Below, piece after piece: positions 1 to 7,127 of a DNA stretch of 9,519 nucleotides. Source of the DNA: Bacteroidia bacterium. GTDB taxonomy: Bacteria > Bacteroidota > Bacteroidia > Flavobacteriales > Flavobacteriaceae. Below the pieces are notes generated by a model that was not told the origin of the DNA, ran no database searches, and worked only from the letters and a program-made list of their open reading frames with translations. Made by a program: the position numbers and the translations under genes. How positions within the stretch are numbered: position 1 is the first letter of the stretch; every line of letters starts with the position of its first letter. The stretch covers positions 1 to 9,519 of the forward strand of contig JAUICT010000049.1 in the NCBI GenBank assembly GCA_030429325.1. The letters run 5' to 3'.

Positions 1-132
1 ACCTTGCTGGCCATTAATAAATTCAAAGCACCTTTTGACTATGCCAGTGTTCTTATTCTGGTAACGTATTGGCTTAGTATTGCTTTGATTGCCAATGCTG
101 CTTATAACATTGGTTTGGGAGAAAAGGCATAG
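1..132 (+). CDS. C-terminal end of an unidentified integral membrane protein (partial)
   Basis: An open frame without stops runs from the window edge to a TAG at 130-132 and gives 43 residues. Its composition is strongly hydrophobic: a loop around NKFKAPFDYAS is followed by a membrane helix of about 20 residues (VLILVTYWLSIALIANAAY), then a short tail ending GLGEKA. It is therefore the last membrane segment of a protein whose start lies outside the window. It is the only plus-strand gene and converges on the TetR gene, with 40 bases between the two stop codons. I do not recognise the family, and 43 residues are too few to assign a function. The frame is convincing because it is open throughout and has the helix-plus-tail layout of a membrane protein C-terminus. 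Confidence 0.6.
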   Translation, partial: TLLAINKFKAPFDYASVLILVTYWLSIALIANAAYNIGLGEKA

Positions 133-172
133 TTTAATTCAATATTCACACCAGAATAAGGTGAAAAGTGGT

Positions 173-781
173 TCAATAATTTTTGCAGGGGCAGTTTTGA
201 AGATATTCCAGGGTAAGGATTCCCCGTAAGTGGTTAACAATAATGTGGTCCAGTAATTCTTGGGCACTGTATTCCTCAAAAAGATTGGCTTTTGAATAGA
301 CAGTATCCTCCAGTCTCAACAGAAAAAGTTTACAGACCAATTCCACATTAACATCTGACCTAACTTGCTCCAATTTTTGGGCCTTGACCAACAACGGATG
401 TACCACGTTCCAAACAATATCCTTTCTAAATTCAGAATAGACCCTAGCGGCCTTGGTGTAGTACTTGTTGATACCGTAAAAGAAAGAAGGGCTTATACCT
501 TGTAGGTGGCCAAGCCCCAACTTGTATATGTAGACAATGGTAAGCAAGGGCTGGTCTTCATTGGGATTCTCCTGCATATGGTCATCAATGGAGCTCCTTA
601 CTTTTTGTAAAAAGCATTGTAGACTCTCCATGACCAGCTCTTCCTTACTTTGAAAGTGTTTGTATATGGTTTTTTTTGAAATGCCCAAGTCATGGGCCAA
701 CTCGTCCATGGAAAAGCGTTTACTCCCAAATTTTGAAAAATTGGAAAATGCACATTCCAGCAACTCTTTTTTGTTGTCCAT
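173..781 (-). CDS. TetR/AcrR-family transcriptional regulator
   Basis: The 202-residue protein has the usual TetR size and layout. Residues 1-50 form the DNA-binding three-helix unit, with the helix-turn-helix at about 24-44 (FSMDELAHDLGISKKTIYKHF, where the G-I-S-K-K-T-I-Y-K-H-F recognition segment is the family hallmark), followed by SKEELV. Residues from about 55 onward form the variable all-helical ligand and dimerisation domain, which does not reveal the inducer. The tail carries a Cys-Pro-Cys (about residues 197-199). The ATG at 781 lies 10 bases after the stop of the outer-membrane channel gene, so it is the last gene of the pump operon and probably co-transcribed with it. By analogy with AcrR-type proteins it may repress this pump or a distant target; that is inference. 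The domain call is firm, the target unknown. Confidence 0.93.
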   Translation of the reverse strand: MDNKKELLECAFSNFSKFGSKRFSMDELAHDLGISKKTIYKHFQSKEELVMESLQCFLQKVRSSIDDHMQENPNEDQPLLTIVYIYKLGLGHLQGISPSFFYGINKYYTKAARVYSEFRKDIVWNVVHPLLVKAQKLEQVRSDVNVELVCKLFLLRLEDTVYSKANLFEEYSAQELLDHIIVNHLRGILTLEYLQNCPCKNY

Positions 782-791
782 GGCCTGATCT

Positions 792-2192
792 TTATTGCCA
801 GCCTCCTCCCAAGGCTCTATACAATTCCACTATGGCATTCAATTGTCCGTATTGGGAATCCACATAGCTCAATTCTGAGTTCAGTGCATTTTGTCTGGCG
901 GTAAGGACTTCAAGATAGTTGGCCAAACCGTTGTTCAGTAATTCTTCCGAATAGTCTTCGGCAACGGAATAGGCTTCCAGTTCCTTGGCACGGGCCTCCA
1001 ATTTTTGGGCTTCGGCATCATAGCTGTAGAGTGCATCCGAAACTTCTTTACCTGCCGTCAACAAGGTTTTCTTGTACGACAATAAAGCCTGTTCCTGTTG
1101 TGCTTTGGCGACTTCCATTTGGGTCCTTAGCCTACGCCCGTTGAAAATAGGTTGTGTTAACGAACCTACCAATTGGGAAAACAGGGAACTGGCGTCAATC
1201 CAGTTTTCAAACTCCAAGCTTTGGAACCCTCCGGAAGCGGTAAGGCTCAAGGATGGGTACATGCTGCTGCGGGCAACATTGGTCAATTCAAAAGCATTGA
1301 TTAGGCCGAACTCGGCTTGTTTTACATCGGGACGATTGGCCAACAATAAATAAGGAACCCCGGTTTCCAGATCACTTTCAATGGATTGTTCATCCAAACG
1401 GGATCGTTCCACTTCATGGGGAGGCTCACCCAATAAAATACAGAAGGTATTTTCCAGTAGTTTAATGTTGTTCTCCAAGTCGATAAGAATAATTTCCGTA
1501 GTATGGACTTGGGCTTCGGTCTGTTTTACGGCCACTTCGGTCAGTTGCCCTGCATCCTTCAGGGCCATGGTGGTTTCCAAACTTCCTTTTCGGGCAGCCA
1601 AGGTCTGTTCCGCAATGCTGTATTGCTTGTCCAACGCCATTAATTGGTAATAGGTATTGGCAATGGCAGCCACCAAATTGGTCTTTACAGCTTGGTGTGC
1701 GGCCACACTCTGTAGATAAGAGGCACCCGCAGCTCTTTTATTGCTTCGGATCTTGCCCCAAACATCTGCTTCCCAAGAAAGGGCGCCAGAAAGTTCATAT
1801 TGTTCCAAAGGCCTTGTAAAAAAGCTTCCAAACTGGCTATTGGCCGAGTTTTTGGTCCGGGTAAAACTAGCTTTGCCTGTAAGAGTTGGGAAATATCCCG
1901 CCTTACCTTGCTTAACGTAGGCTTCGGCAGCAGCAACATTTTCCAGGGCAATACGTATGTCCAGATTGTTTTGCAGACCTTTTTCAATATAAGATTTCAA
2001 TTGCTCGTCATTGAACAGGTCTTTCCATGAGATGGTTGCCATGGAGGTACTATCTGTGGGAAGGTTATCGGTCCTGTACAAACTTTCCGTTTCCATTTCT
2101 GGTCGGGAATAGTTTTTGGCGACAAAGCAGGATTGCAGCAATAAGGTCGCCGAAAACAGCAGGGTGATTTTATATATGGATGTTATTTTCAT
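792..2192 (-). CDS. Outer-membrane efflux channel lipoprotein (TolC/OprM-like, NodT family)
   Basis: This is the outer-membrane exit duct of the tripartite pump, expected to form a trimeric beta-barrel with a long periplasmic alpha-helical tunnel. From the ATG at 2192 it has 466 residues, a usual length for the family. Residues 1-22 form a lipoprotein signal (MKITSIYK, hydrophobic core, LLLQSC), so Cys22 would be lipidated. Two OEP repeats follow: the first contains SWEADVWGK (about 139-147), the second LTQPIFNGRR (345-354) and NGLANYLEVLTARQ (421-434). The end, LYRALGGGWQ, is typical of NodT-type factors. In-frame ATGs at 2216 and 2231 are also possible; the one at 2231 would overlap the pump stop codon by 8 bases. 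I chose 2192 because it gives a compact canonical signal peptide, leaving a 31-base gap. Longer upstream starts would run far into the pump gene and are unlikely. Confidence 0.93.
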   Translation of the reverse strand: MKITSIYKITLLFSATLLLQSCFVAKNYSRPEMETESLYRTDNLPTDSTSMATISWKDLFNDEQLKSYIEKGLQNNLDIRIALENVAAAEAYVKQGKAGYFPTLTGKASFTRTKNSANSQFGSFFTRPLEQYELSGALSWEADVWGKIRSNKRAAGASYLQSVAAHQAVKTNLVAAIANTYYQLMALDKQYSIAEQTLAARKGSLETTMALKDAGQLTEVAVKQTEAQVHTTEIILIDLENNIKLLENTFCILLGEPPHEVERSRLDEQSIESDLETGVPYLLLANRPDVKQAEFGLINAFELTNVARSSMYPSLSLTASGGFQSLEFENWIDASSLFSQLVGSLTQPIFNGRRLRTQMEVAKAQQEQALLSYKKTLLTAGKEVSDALYSYDAEAQKLEARAKELEAYSVAEDYSEELLNNGLANYLEVLTARQNALNSELSYVDSQYGQLNAIVELYRALGGGWQ

Positions 2193-2223
2193 GGGTGATA
2201 TGCTTTGTTCGGTCATTGAATGT

Positions 2224-5200
2224 TTAGGCATGGCTTGCTTCATTGAGTTGTTCCGGCTTTCCTGAAATTCGCTCTTGAAGTGCTTGGAAAATGACAAATA
2301 GCACAGGGACCACGAACACTCCAAATATGGTCCCTATGAGCATTCCACCAACGGCACTCAATCCTATGGATTGGTTTCCAATGGCACCGATTCCTGTGGA
2401 GAGCGCCAAAGGCAACAGTCCAAATATGAAGGCAAAGGAGGTCATCAAAATAGGACGTAACCTGGCCCGTGCTCCATCAATCGCAGCATTGAACAGAGAG
2501 AACCCTGCCTTTCTTCGTTGTAAGGCGAACTCCACGATCAAAATGGCGTTTTTAGCCAAAAGACCAATCAACATGATCAGGGCAATCTGGAAGTAGATGT
2601 TGTTTTCCAACCCACCCAAATTCACAAAGAGTATAGCCCCGGCCAAACCAATAGGCAAGGATAACAATACAGAAAGCGGCACGATGTAACTTTCATACTG
2701 GGCACTTAGCAGGAAGTACACAAAAATCAAACTCAAGATAAAAATGAGTACGGTCTGCGAACTTGCATTGCTTTCTTCCCGGGTAAGTCCAGAATAGTCA
2801 TAAGTGTATGAAGTTGGCAGCACTTGGGCAGCCACTTCCTCAATGGCATTGATGGCGTCTCCCGTACTGTAACCGGGATTTGGTACGCCGCTTACTTTCA
2901 CGGAACTTAATAGGTTAAATCGCTCTACTACTTCTGGACCGTAAATCTTTTTAAGGGTAACAAACTGACTTACCGCTACGGATTCCCCAGTACTGTTGCG
3001 GACAAAGATTTGGTTCAATGAATTTTCATTGGCACGATCTTGGGGTTTTGCTTGGATCATGACGCGGTATTGCTTTCCAAACTTGTTGAAATCCGTTGCA
3101 TAGATTCCCCCATAATACCCTTGGAGCGCATTGAATACATCTGTGGTGGAGAACCCTGCCATTTTTAGTTTTTCCACATCGATTTCCAAATCGTACTGTG
3201 GGAAACCGGGATCAAATTGTGAAATGGCATATTGAATTTCCGGTCTAGCATTCATGGCTGCCAAGAATTGATTCTTCACATCATTTATGGCCAACCAGTC
3301 GTCCGTTCCCTTGTTCTGAAGCTGCACCTCAAAACCAGAATTGGTACCAAAACCTTGTATGCTGGGAGGGGTAAAGTAAATAATCTGCGCATCTTTAAAT
3401 TGCGATGAGGTTTCCCTTAGGCGTTGCATAGTGGCACTTACGGAAAGGGAATCTTCCTTTCTTTCGTTCCAATGTTTCAGTTTCATGATGGAGAAGGCAT
3501 ACGATCCTGCACTTACCCGGTTCAAAAGACTGAATCCGGCCACACTCATCCGGGCTTCAACCACATCCATGGATTCATAAATGGAATCCAGTTTCATGAT
3601 GGTTTCTTCGGTTTTTTCCAAAGTGGTGCCAGGAGGCATGCTCACATTGGCGAAGATGATACCCCGATCTTCATCGGGCACAAATCCTGAAGGCGTGGAT
3701 TGGAACAGGTAGAATGCCAGCGCACTAAAACCTAAAAGTAGGGCCACGGTAATCCACTTGCGTTTGACCAAGTTGCCTACGGCACCGGTATATTTATTGG
3801 TAATCGCTGTAAAACCAACATTAAAGGCCTTGAAAAAGCGAGTCATTAATCCTGATTTATGCCCTTTATCCGGATTGTGGGGTTTTAGGAAGAGTGCAGC
3901 CAATGCAGGGCTGAGGGTCAATGCATTTACAGCAGAGATTAAAATGGCTACAGCTAAGGTAATTCCAAATTGTTGGTAGAAAACTCCCGAAGACCCTTGG
4001 ATAAAGGAAACCGGAATAAATACGGCGGACATCACCAAGGTAATCGAGATAATGGCCCCGGAAATTTCTCCCATGGCTTTTTTGGTCGCAGTTTTTGCCG
4101 AATCTGCCCCTTCCTCCAATTTGGCATGGACGGCTTCAACTACCACAATGGCGTCATCCACCACAATACCAATGGCCAAGATCATGGCGAAAAGTGTCAA
4201 CATGTTGATGGAATAGCCAAACAACTGCAGGAAGAAAAAGGTTCCTATGATGGCCACAGGTACGGCAATGGCTGGAATCAAGGTAGACCTAAAGTCTTGC
4301 AAGAATAGGAATACCACAATAAAGACCAAGATAAAGGCCTCGATCAAGGTTTTGGCCACGTGATCAATGGAAGCATCCAAAAAGTCCTTGGTATTGAACG
4401 GAATCACATAATCCAGTCCTTTGGGGAATTCCGTTTTACTTTCCACCAATATCTGTTCAATCTCGTCAATAATATCCTTGGCATTGGACCCCGAGGTCTG
4501 ATATACCCCAACGGCTACACCAGGATTTCCCATACCGTAGTTTTTTCGGGCATAGTTAAAGGCACCCAATTCTATTTCGGCGACATCCTTTAGGCGTAAA
4601 AAACCGCCATCATCGGTAGTTTTTAGGATGATGTTTTCGTATTCAGCCACTTCGGAAAGACGGCCCTTGTATTTCATCACATACTCAAAGATACCTTCTG
4701 AATTTTCACCGATTTTCCCTGTTGCCGCTTCCCGGTTTTGTTCTCGTAAAGCTGCTTGAATATCGGCAGGCACTAAATTATAGGCAGCCATTTTATCTGG
4801 CGAAATCCATATCCGCATGGAATAGTCCTTGGCCCCAAATACATTCACATTACCTACCCCTTTGATACGTTGTAAACGAGGCACCAAATTGATTTTGGCA
4901 TAGTTTTCCACAAAAGTGGCGTCGTAATTTTCATTATTGGAGAAAATGGAAAAGAACAGCAGTGCACTGTTTTGAGCCTTCCGAGTGGTTACCCCGGTCT
5001 GGATTACTTCTTGGGGTAATAGACTGTTGGCCCGCGCTACCCTATTCTGTACGTTTACCGCGGCAATGTCCGGGTCTACACCAAGTTCAAAGAATACACT
5101 GATATTGGCAGCACCATCGTTACTCGCTGATGAGGTCATGTAGGTCATGCCTTCCACACCATTGATTTGCTCTTCCAACGGTACTACAACACTTTTTAAT

Positions 5201-5370
5201 ACCGTTTCGGCATTGGCTCCTGTGTAGTTTGCAGAAACTTGAACCGTGGGAGGGGCAATCTCGGGATATTGTTCAACCGGTAATGTGGCGAGTCCCAGAA
5301 TTCCCAGAATCACAATGATTATGGAAATTACGGTAGAAAGTACGGGACGTTCTATAAATTTTTGAAACAT
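2224..5370 (-). CDS. RND efflux pump, inner-membrane transporter (HAE1/AcrB type)
   Basis: The 1048-residue protein matches the AcrB family in length and order of parts, and would expel hydrophobic or amphiphilic compounds as a proton-driven trimer in the inner membrane. The N-terminus MFQKFIERPVLSTVIS starts helix TM1 and leads into periplasmic porter subdomains (about 40-335). TM2-TM6 follow, with the paired proton-relay aspartates at 405-406 in GIVVDDAIVVVE, then the second porter domain (about 560-870) and TM8-TM12. Lys940 in GLLAKNAILIVE and Arg972 in RLRPILMTS match the remaining relay residues known from AcrB (K940, R971). All the key charged residues are present, so it should be active. 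The ATG at 5370 follows a purine-rich AGAAGAAAAAT leader, 33 bases after the adaptor stop. The HAE1 form argues for organic substrates rather than heavy metals; the actual substrate cannot be read from sequence. Confidence 0.97.
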   Translation of the reverse strand: MFQKFIERPVLSTVISIIIVILGILGLATLPVEQYPEIAPPTVQVSANYTGANAETVLKSVVVPLEEQINGVEGMTYMTSSASNDGAANISVFFELGVDPDIAAVNVQNRVARANSLLPQEVIQTGVTTRKAQNSALLFFSIFSNNENYDATFVENYAKINLVPRLQRIKGVGNVNVFGAKDYSMRIWISPDKMAAYNLVPADIQAALREQNREAATGKIGENSEGIFEYVMKYKGRLSEVAEYENIILKTTDDGGFLRLKDVAEIELGAFNYARKNYGMGNPGVAVGVYQTSGSNAKDIIDEIEQILVESKTEFPKGLDYVIPFNTKDFLDASIDHVAKTLIEAFILVFIVVFLFLQDFRSTLIPAIAVPVAIIGTFFFLQLFGYSINMLTLFAMILAIGIVVDDAIVVVEAVHAKLEEGADSAKTATKKAMGEISGAIISITLVMSAVFIPVSFIQGSSGVFYQQFGITLAVAILISAVNALTLSPALAALFLKPHNPDKGHKSGLMTRFFKAFNVGFTAITNKYTGAVGNLVKRKWITVALLLGFSALAFYLFQSTPSGFVPDEDRGIIFANVSMPPGTTLEKTEETIMKLDSIYESMDVVEARMSVAGFSLLNRVSAGSYAFSIMKLKHWNERKEDSLSVSATMQRLRETSSQFKDAQIIYFTPPSIQGFGTNSGFEVQLQNKGTDDWLAINDVKNQFLAAMNARPEIQYAISQFDPGFPQYDLEIDVEKLKMAGFSTTDVFNALQGYYGGIYATDFNKFGKQYRVMIQAKPQDRANENSLNQIFVRNSTGESVAVSQFVTLKKIYGPEVVERFNLLSSVKVSGVPNPGYSTGDAINAIEEVAAQVLPTSYTYDYSGLTREESNASSQTVLIFILSLIFVYFLLSAQYESYIVPLSVLLSLPIGLAGAILFVNLGGLENNIYFQIALIMLIGLLAKNAILIVEFALQRRKAGFSLFNAAIDGARARLRPILMTSFAFIFGLLPLALSTGIGAIGNQSIGLSAVGGMLIGTIFGVFVVPVLFVIFQALQERISGKPEQLNEASHA

Positions 5371-5403
5371 ATTTTTCTTCTAAAAAATGTGGACAATATG
5401 ATT

Positions 5404-6474
5404 TTACTTGACAGGGTTTATGGTCTGTCCGTCCCTAAGTTTGGACACCCCCTCGGCGACAATGGTAGTACCTTCATCAAAGCCTTCGGAAACAATGAAA
5501 TCCGTATCTGTTTGTGCTACAATTTTAAGGGGCTTGGTAGAAACGGTATCGCCATCATGGAGGATATAGACCATTTTGTTGCCTTGTAGATCAACCGTGG
5601 CAAACTGTGGAATCACCCATACATTTTGATAGGTTGAAGGAACCCGTATCTGCCCAGTACTCCCGGAGCTGAGCAATTGATCGGGGTTGTTGAAATCGGC
5701 CCTTAATGTTACACTTCCTGTTGTTCCGTTGATGATATTGTTGACCATGGCTATTTTTCCTTTTTGCGGATAGATTTCACCATTGATCATGACCAATTCT
5801 ACCTCTGGGGCAGTATCGGTGGTAAGCGGGTTTCCATTGGAAGCCATGCGTTGCTTCATGTCCAACAGCTCTTTTTCATTCATTGAGAAATAGGCACGTA
5901 CACTGCTGATGTCCGAAACCACGGTCAAAGGTTGTGTCATGGCATTGCTTACCAAGGCGCCTTCCTTATAGGGAATTGCCCCAATGAAGCCATCAACAGG
6001 GCTATTGATATTGGAATAGCCTATATTGGCGGAAATACTTTGATAGGTACTTTTGGCCTGAGCCAGTCTTGCCTTTGCCGTTTCCAATTGTACACTACTG
6101 ATGATGCCTTTTTCCACCAAGGGAACAAGCTTGTCCACTTCTACTTGGGCCACATTCACGGCAGCTTTGGCGGCATTGGCATCTTGGGTAAGGGTCTGGG
6201 TCTCCAATTTAAAGAGTAATTGGCCCTTTTTTACTTTTTGGCCCTCTTCCACATATATTTTTTGGACAAAACCAGAAACCTTTGGCCAGATTTCCACATT
6301 TTGTTTCCCTTCCATGGACGTAGCATAGACCTTATAAATGGTAATGTCTTGCTTTTTTAAATCGCTCACCTTCAAAGCTGGGGGAGGTGGTGCGGTTCGT
6401 TGCTGGGCTTTTTCCCCGCAAGAGGAGAGGATCAAAGCAGTCACTAGGGTTAAGGCTATACGGGCTGTTTTCAT
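5404..6474 (-). CDS. RND periplasmic adaptor (membrane fusion protein), lipoprotein
   Basis: The adaptor links pump and outer-membrane channel in the periplasm. From the ATG at 6474 it has 356 residues. A lipoprotein signal (MKTARIALTLVTALILSSC) puts the lipidated cysteine at 19, followed by a Pro-rich linker (APPPPA). The split lipoyl domain is seen as VEIWPKVSGFVQKIYVEEG with KVKKGQLLFKLE (about 60-91) and INSPVDGFIG (about 156-165). Between them lies a short alpha-hairpin (about 92-150) containing LVEKGIISSVQLETAKARL, where TolC-docking residues usually sit. The beta-barrel and membrane-proximal domains fill the rest, ending VSKLRDGQTINPVK. An in-frame ATG at 6519 adds 15 residues; it sits 7 bases after the regulator stop behind an A-rich leader (GAAAAAATA) typical of Bacteroidota starts, so it is a real alternative. 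I prefer 6474 for its compact signal peptide. Confidence 0.94.
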   Translation of the reverse strand: MKTARIALTLVTALILSSCGEKAQQRTAPPPPALKVSDLKKQDITIYKVYATSMEGKQNVEIWPKVSGFVQKIYVEEGQKVKKGQLLFKLETQTLTQDANAAKAAVNVAQVEVDKLVPLVEKGIISSVQLETAKARLAQAKSTYQSISANIGYSNINSPVDGFIGAIPYKEGALVSNAMTQPLTVVSDISSVRAYFSMNEKELLDMKQRMASNGNPLTTDTAPEVELVMINGEIYPQKGKIAMVNNIINGTTGSVTLRADFNNPDQLLSSGSTGQIRVPSTYQNVWVIPQFATVDLQGNKMVYILHDGDTVSTKPLKIVAQTDTDFIVSEGFDEGTTIVAEGVSKLRDGQTINPVK

Positions 6475-6526
6475 GACTTTGTTAGTGGTGTTAAGGTTTT
6501 TGAATAGTTGGGTAAACATTATTTTT

Positions 6527-7003
6527 TCAGTCTATATTTTTTTCAAGTTTTTCAATGGATTCTCTTAGAAGCTTTTCATTTTTATTCACATAGTCCAAGT
6601 AGATATGGGTTCTTTCTTGTCCCTCCTTGAGTTTTTTGGGGCTACTTTTTTTGTGGTGTTCCAAGACCAAGTTGATAATTTCCTTTTCCTTTTCCAATCG
6701 TTTAAGATTTTCCTGGAGTTTTGAAAGGAAAAAAGTCTTCTGTTTGGCAATGGAGAAATATCGCCTTCTATCGCCAGGTTTTGTAAAGTAGGTTATGATT
6801 CCCATATTAAGGAGAAGGTTCAATGAGGTTGAGGTTGAGCTTTTGCTGGCTCCTCTTTTCTCCAAACAGTCCTCAAAAGTGAGGCCGTCCTCATCGGTTA
6901 AAATGAGTATGGCATAGATTCTTGCGGCCAAAGGCGGCAAATTATACTCCCCTTCTAGGTGAATCCCTAATGTTTCTATAAGTTGTTGATTTGCAGTTAC
7001 CAT
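6527..7003 (-). CDS. GbsR/MarR-type winged-helix transcriptional regulator
   Basis: The 158-residue protein begins with the GbsR-like motif GEYNLPPLAARIYAILIL (about 17-34), followed by LTFEDCLEKRGASKSSTSTSLNLLLNMGII (helix-turn-helix about 41-70, recognition helix about 53-66) and a basic wing TKPGDRRRYFSI (about 74-85). Residues 90-158 are rich in Lys, Glu and Leu and look like a helical, probably coiled-coil dimerisation tail. It is the first gene of the pump operon; the adaptor starts 7 or 52 bases after its stop, depending on the start used. Family knowledge suggests a local repressor, and the palindromic site in its own promoter region fits autoregulation of the whole operon. The ligand is unknown; GbsR proteins that sense choline or betaine are distant relatives, so no osmoprotectant role should be assumed. 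Confidence 0.88.
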   Translation of the reverse strand: MVTANQQLIETLGIHLEGEYNLPPLAARIYAILILTDEDGLTFEDCLEKRGASKSSTSTSLNLLLNMGIITYFTKPGDRRRYFSIAKQKTFFLSKLQENLKRLEKEKEIINLVLEHHKKSSPKKLKEGQERTHIYLDYVNKNEKLLRESIEKLEKNID

Positions 7004-7021
7004 GAAATGGATTTAACGCCA

Positions 7022-7052
7022 CAAAATTACTTTTAGTTCGGAACAAACAAAA
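7022..7052 (-). promoter_or_regulatory. Predicted Bacteroidota promoter of the regulator-efflux operon
   Basis: On the minus strand TAATTTTG (plus positions 7022-7029) matches the TAnnTTTG -7 element of Bacteroidota primary-sigma promoters. TTTTG (7048-7052) stands 18 bases upstream as a -33 element. Transcription would start near 7015, giving a leader of about 12 bases before the ATG at 7003. A second perfect -7 match, TAGTTTTG (7048-7055), overlaps the -33 element but lacks a good upstream TTG, so it is a weaker alternative. The assignment rests on consensus matches and position only; the AT-rich context makes chance matches possible. Confidence 0.55.
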
Positions 7053-7067
7053 CTAAACGAACTTAAA
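7032..7067. promoter_or_regulatory. Operator-like inverted repeat in the efflux operon promoter
   Basis: AGTTCG (7035-7040) and CGAACT (7058-7063) form an inverted repeat with a 17-base spacer. The repeat extends imperfectly outward on both sides (TTTAGTTCG against CGAACTTAAA). A smaller palindrome, GTTC-G-GAAC (7036-7044), lies inside it, between the predicted -33 and -7 elements. A dimeric protein bound here would cover the promoter. The first gene downstream encodes a winged-helix regulator, so it is the likely binder; the TetR protein at the operon end is the other candidate. Seen: the repeats and their position. Inferred: operator function and binder. Confidence 0.5.
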
Positions 7068-7127
7068 CTTCTGTTAAAAAAGCATTAAGTGGTTGTATGT
7101 AATCCTAAAAAATTAAAAATAAGGGGT

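Noticed and set aside
133..172. Possible terminator between the convergent genes (TTCAC at 145-149 with GTGAA at 161-165, or TATTC at 143-147 with GAATA at 154-158)
   Set aside because: Both stems are only 5 pairs and AT-rich, the first has an 11-base loop, and no clear T-run follows on either strand. Too weak to call.
1685..1987. 100-codon minus-strand frame inside the channel gene
   Set aside because: It is an alternative frame within a well-supported NodT-type channel gene and shows no family features.
3424..4593. Several plus-strand open frames of 70-112 codons opposite the RND pump gene
   Set aside because: They lie antisense to a well-conserved transporter, have compositions expected of shadow frames and show no recognisable motifs.
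7061..7090. Inverted repeat ACTTAA (7061-7066) and TTAAGT (7085-7090), near the T-run downstream of pheS, as a pheS terminator
   Set aside because: The arms are short, AT-only except for one C/G pair, and separated by 18 bases, with the T-run inside the loop rather than after the stem. Likely chance in AT-rich DNA.
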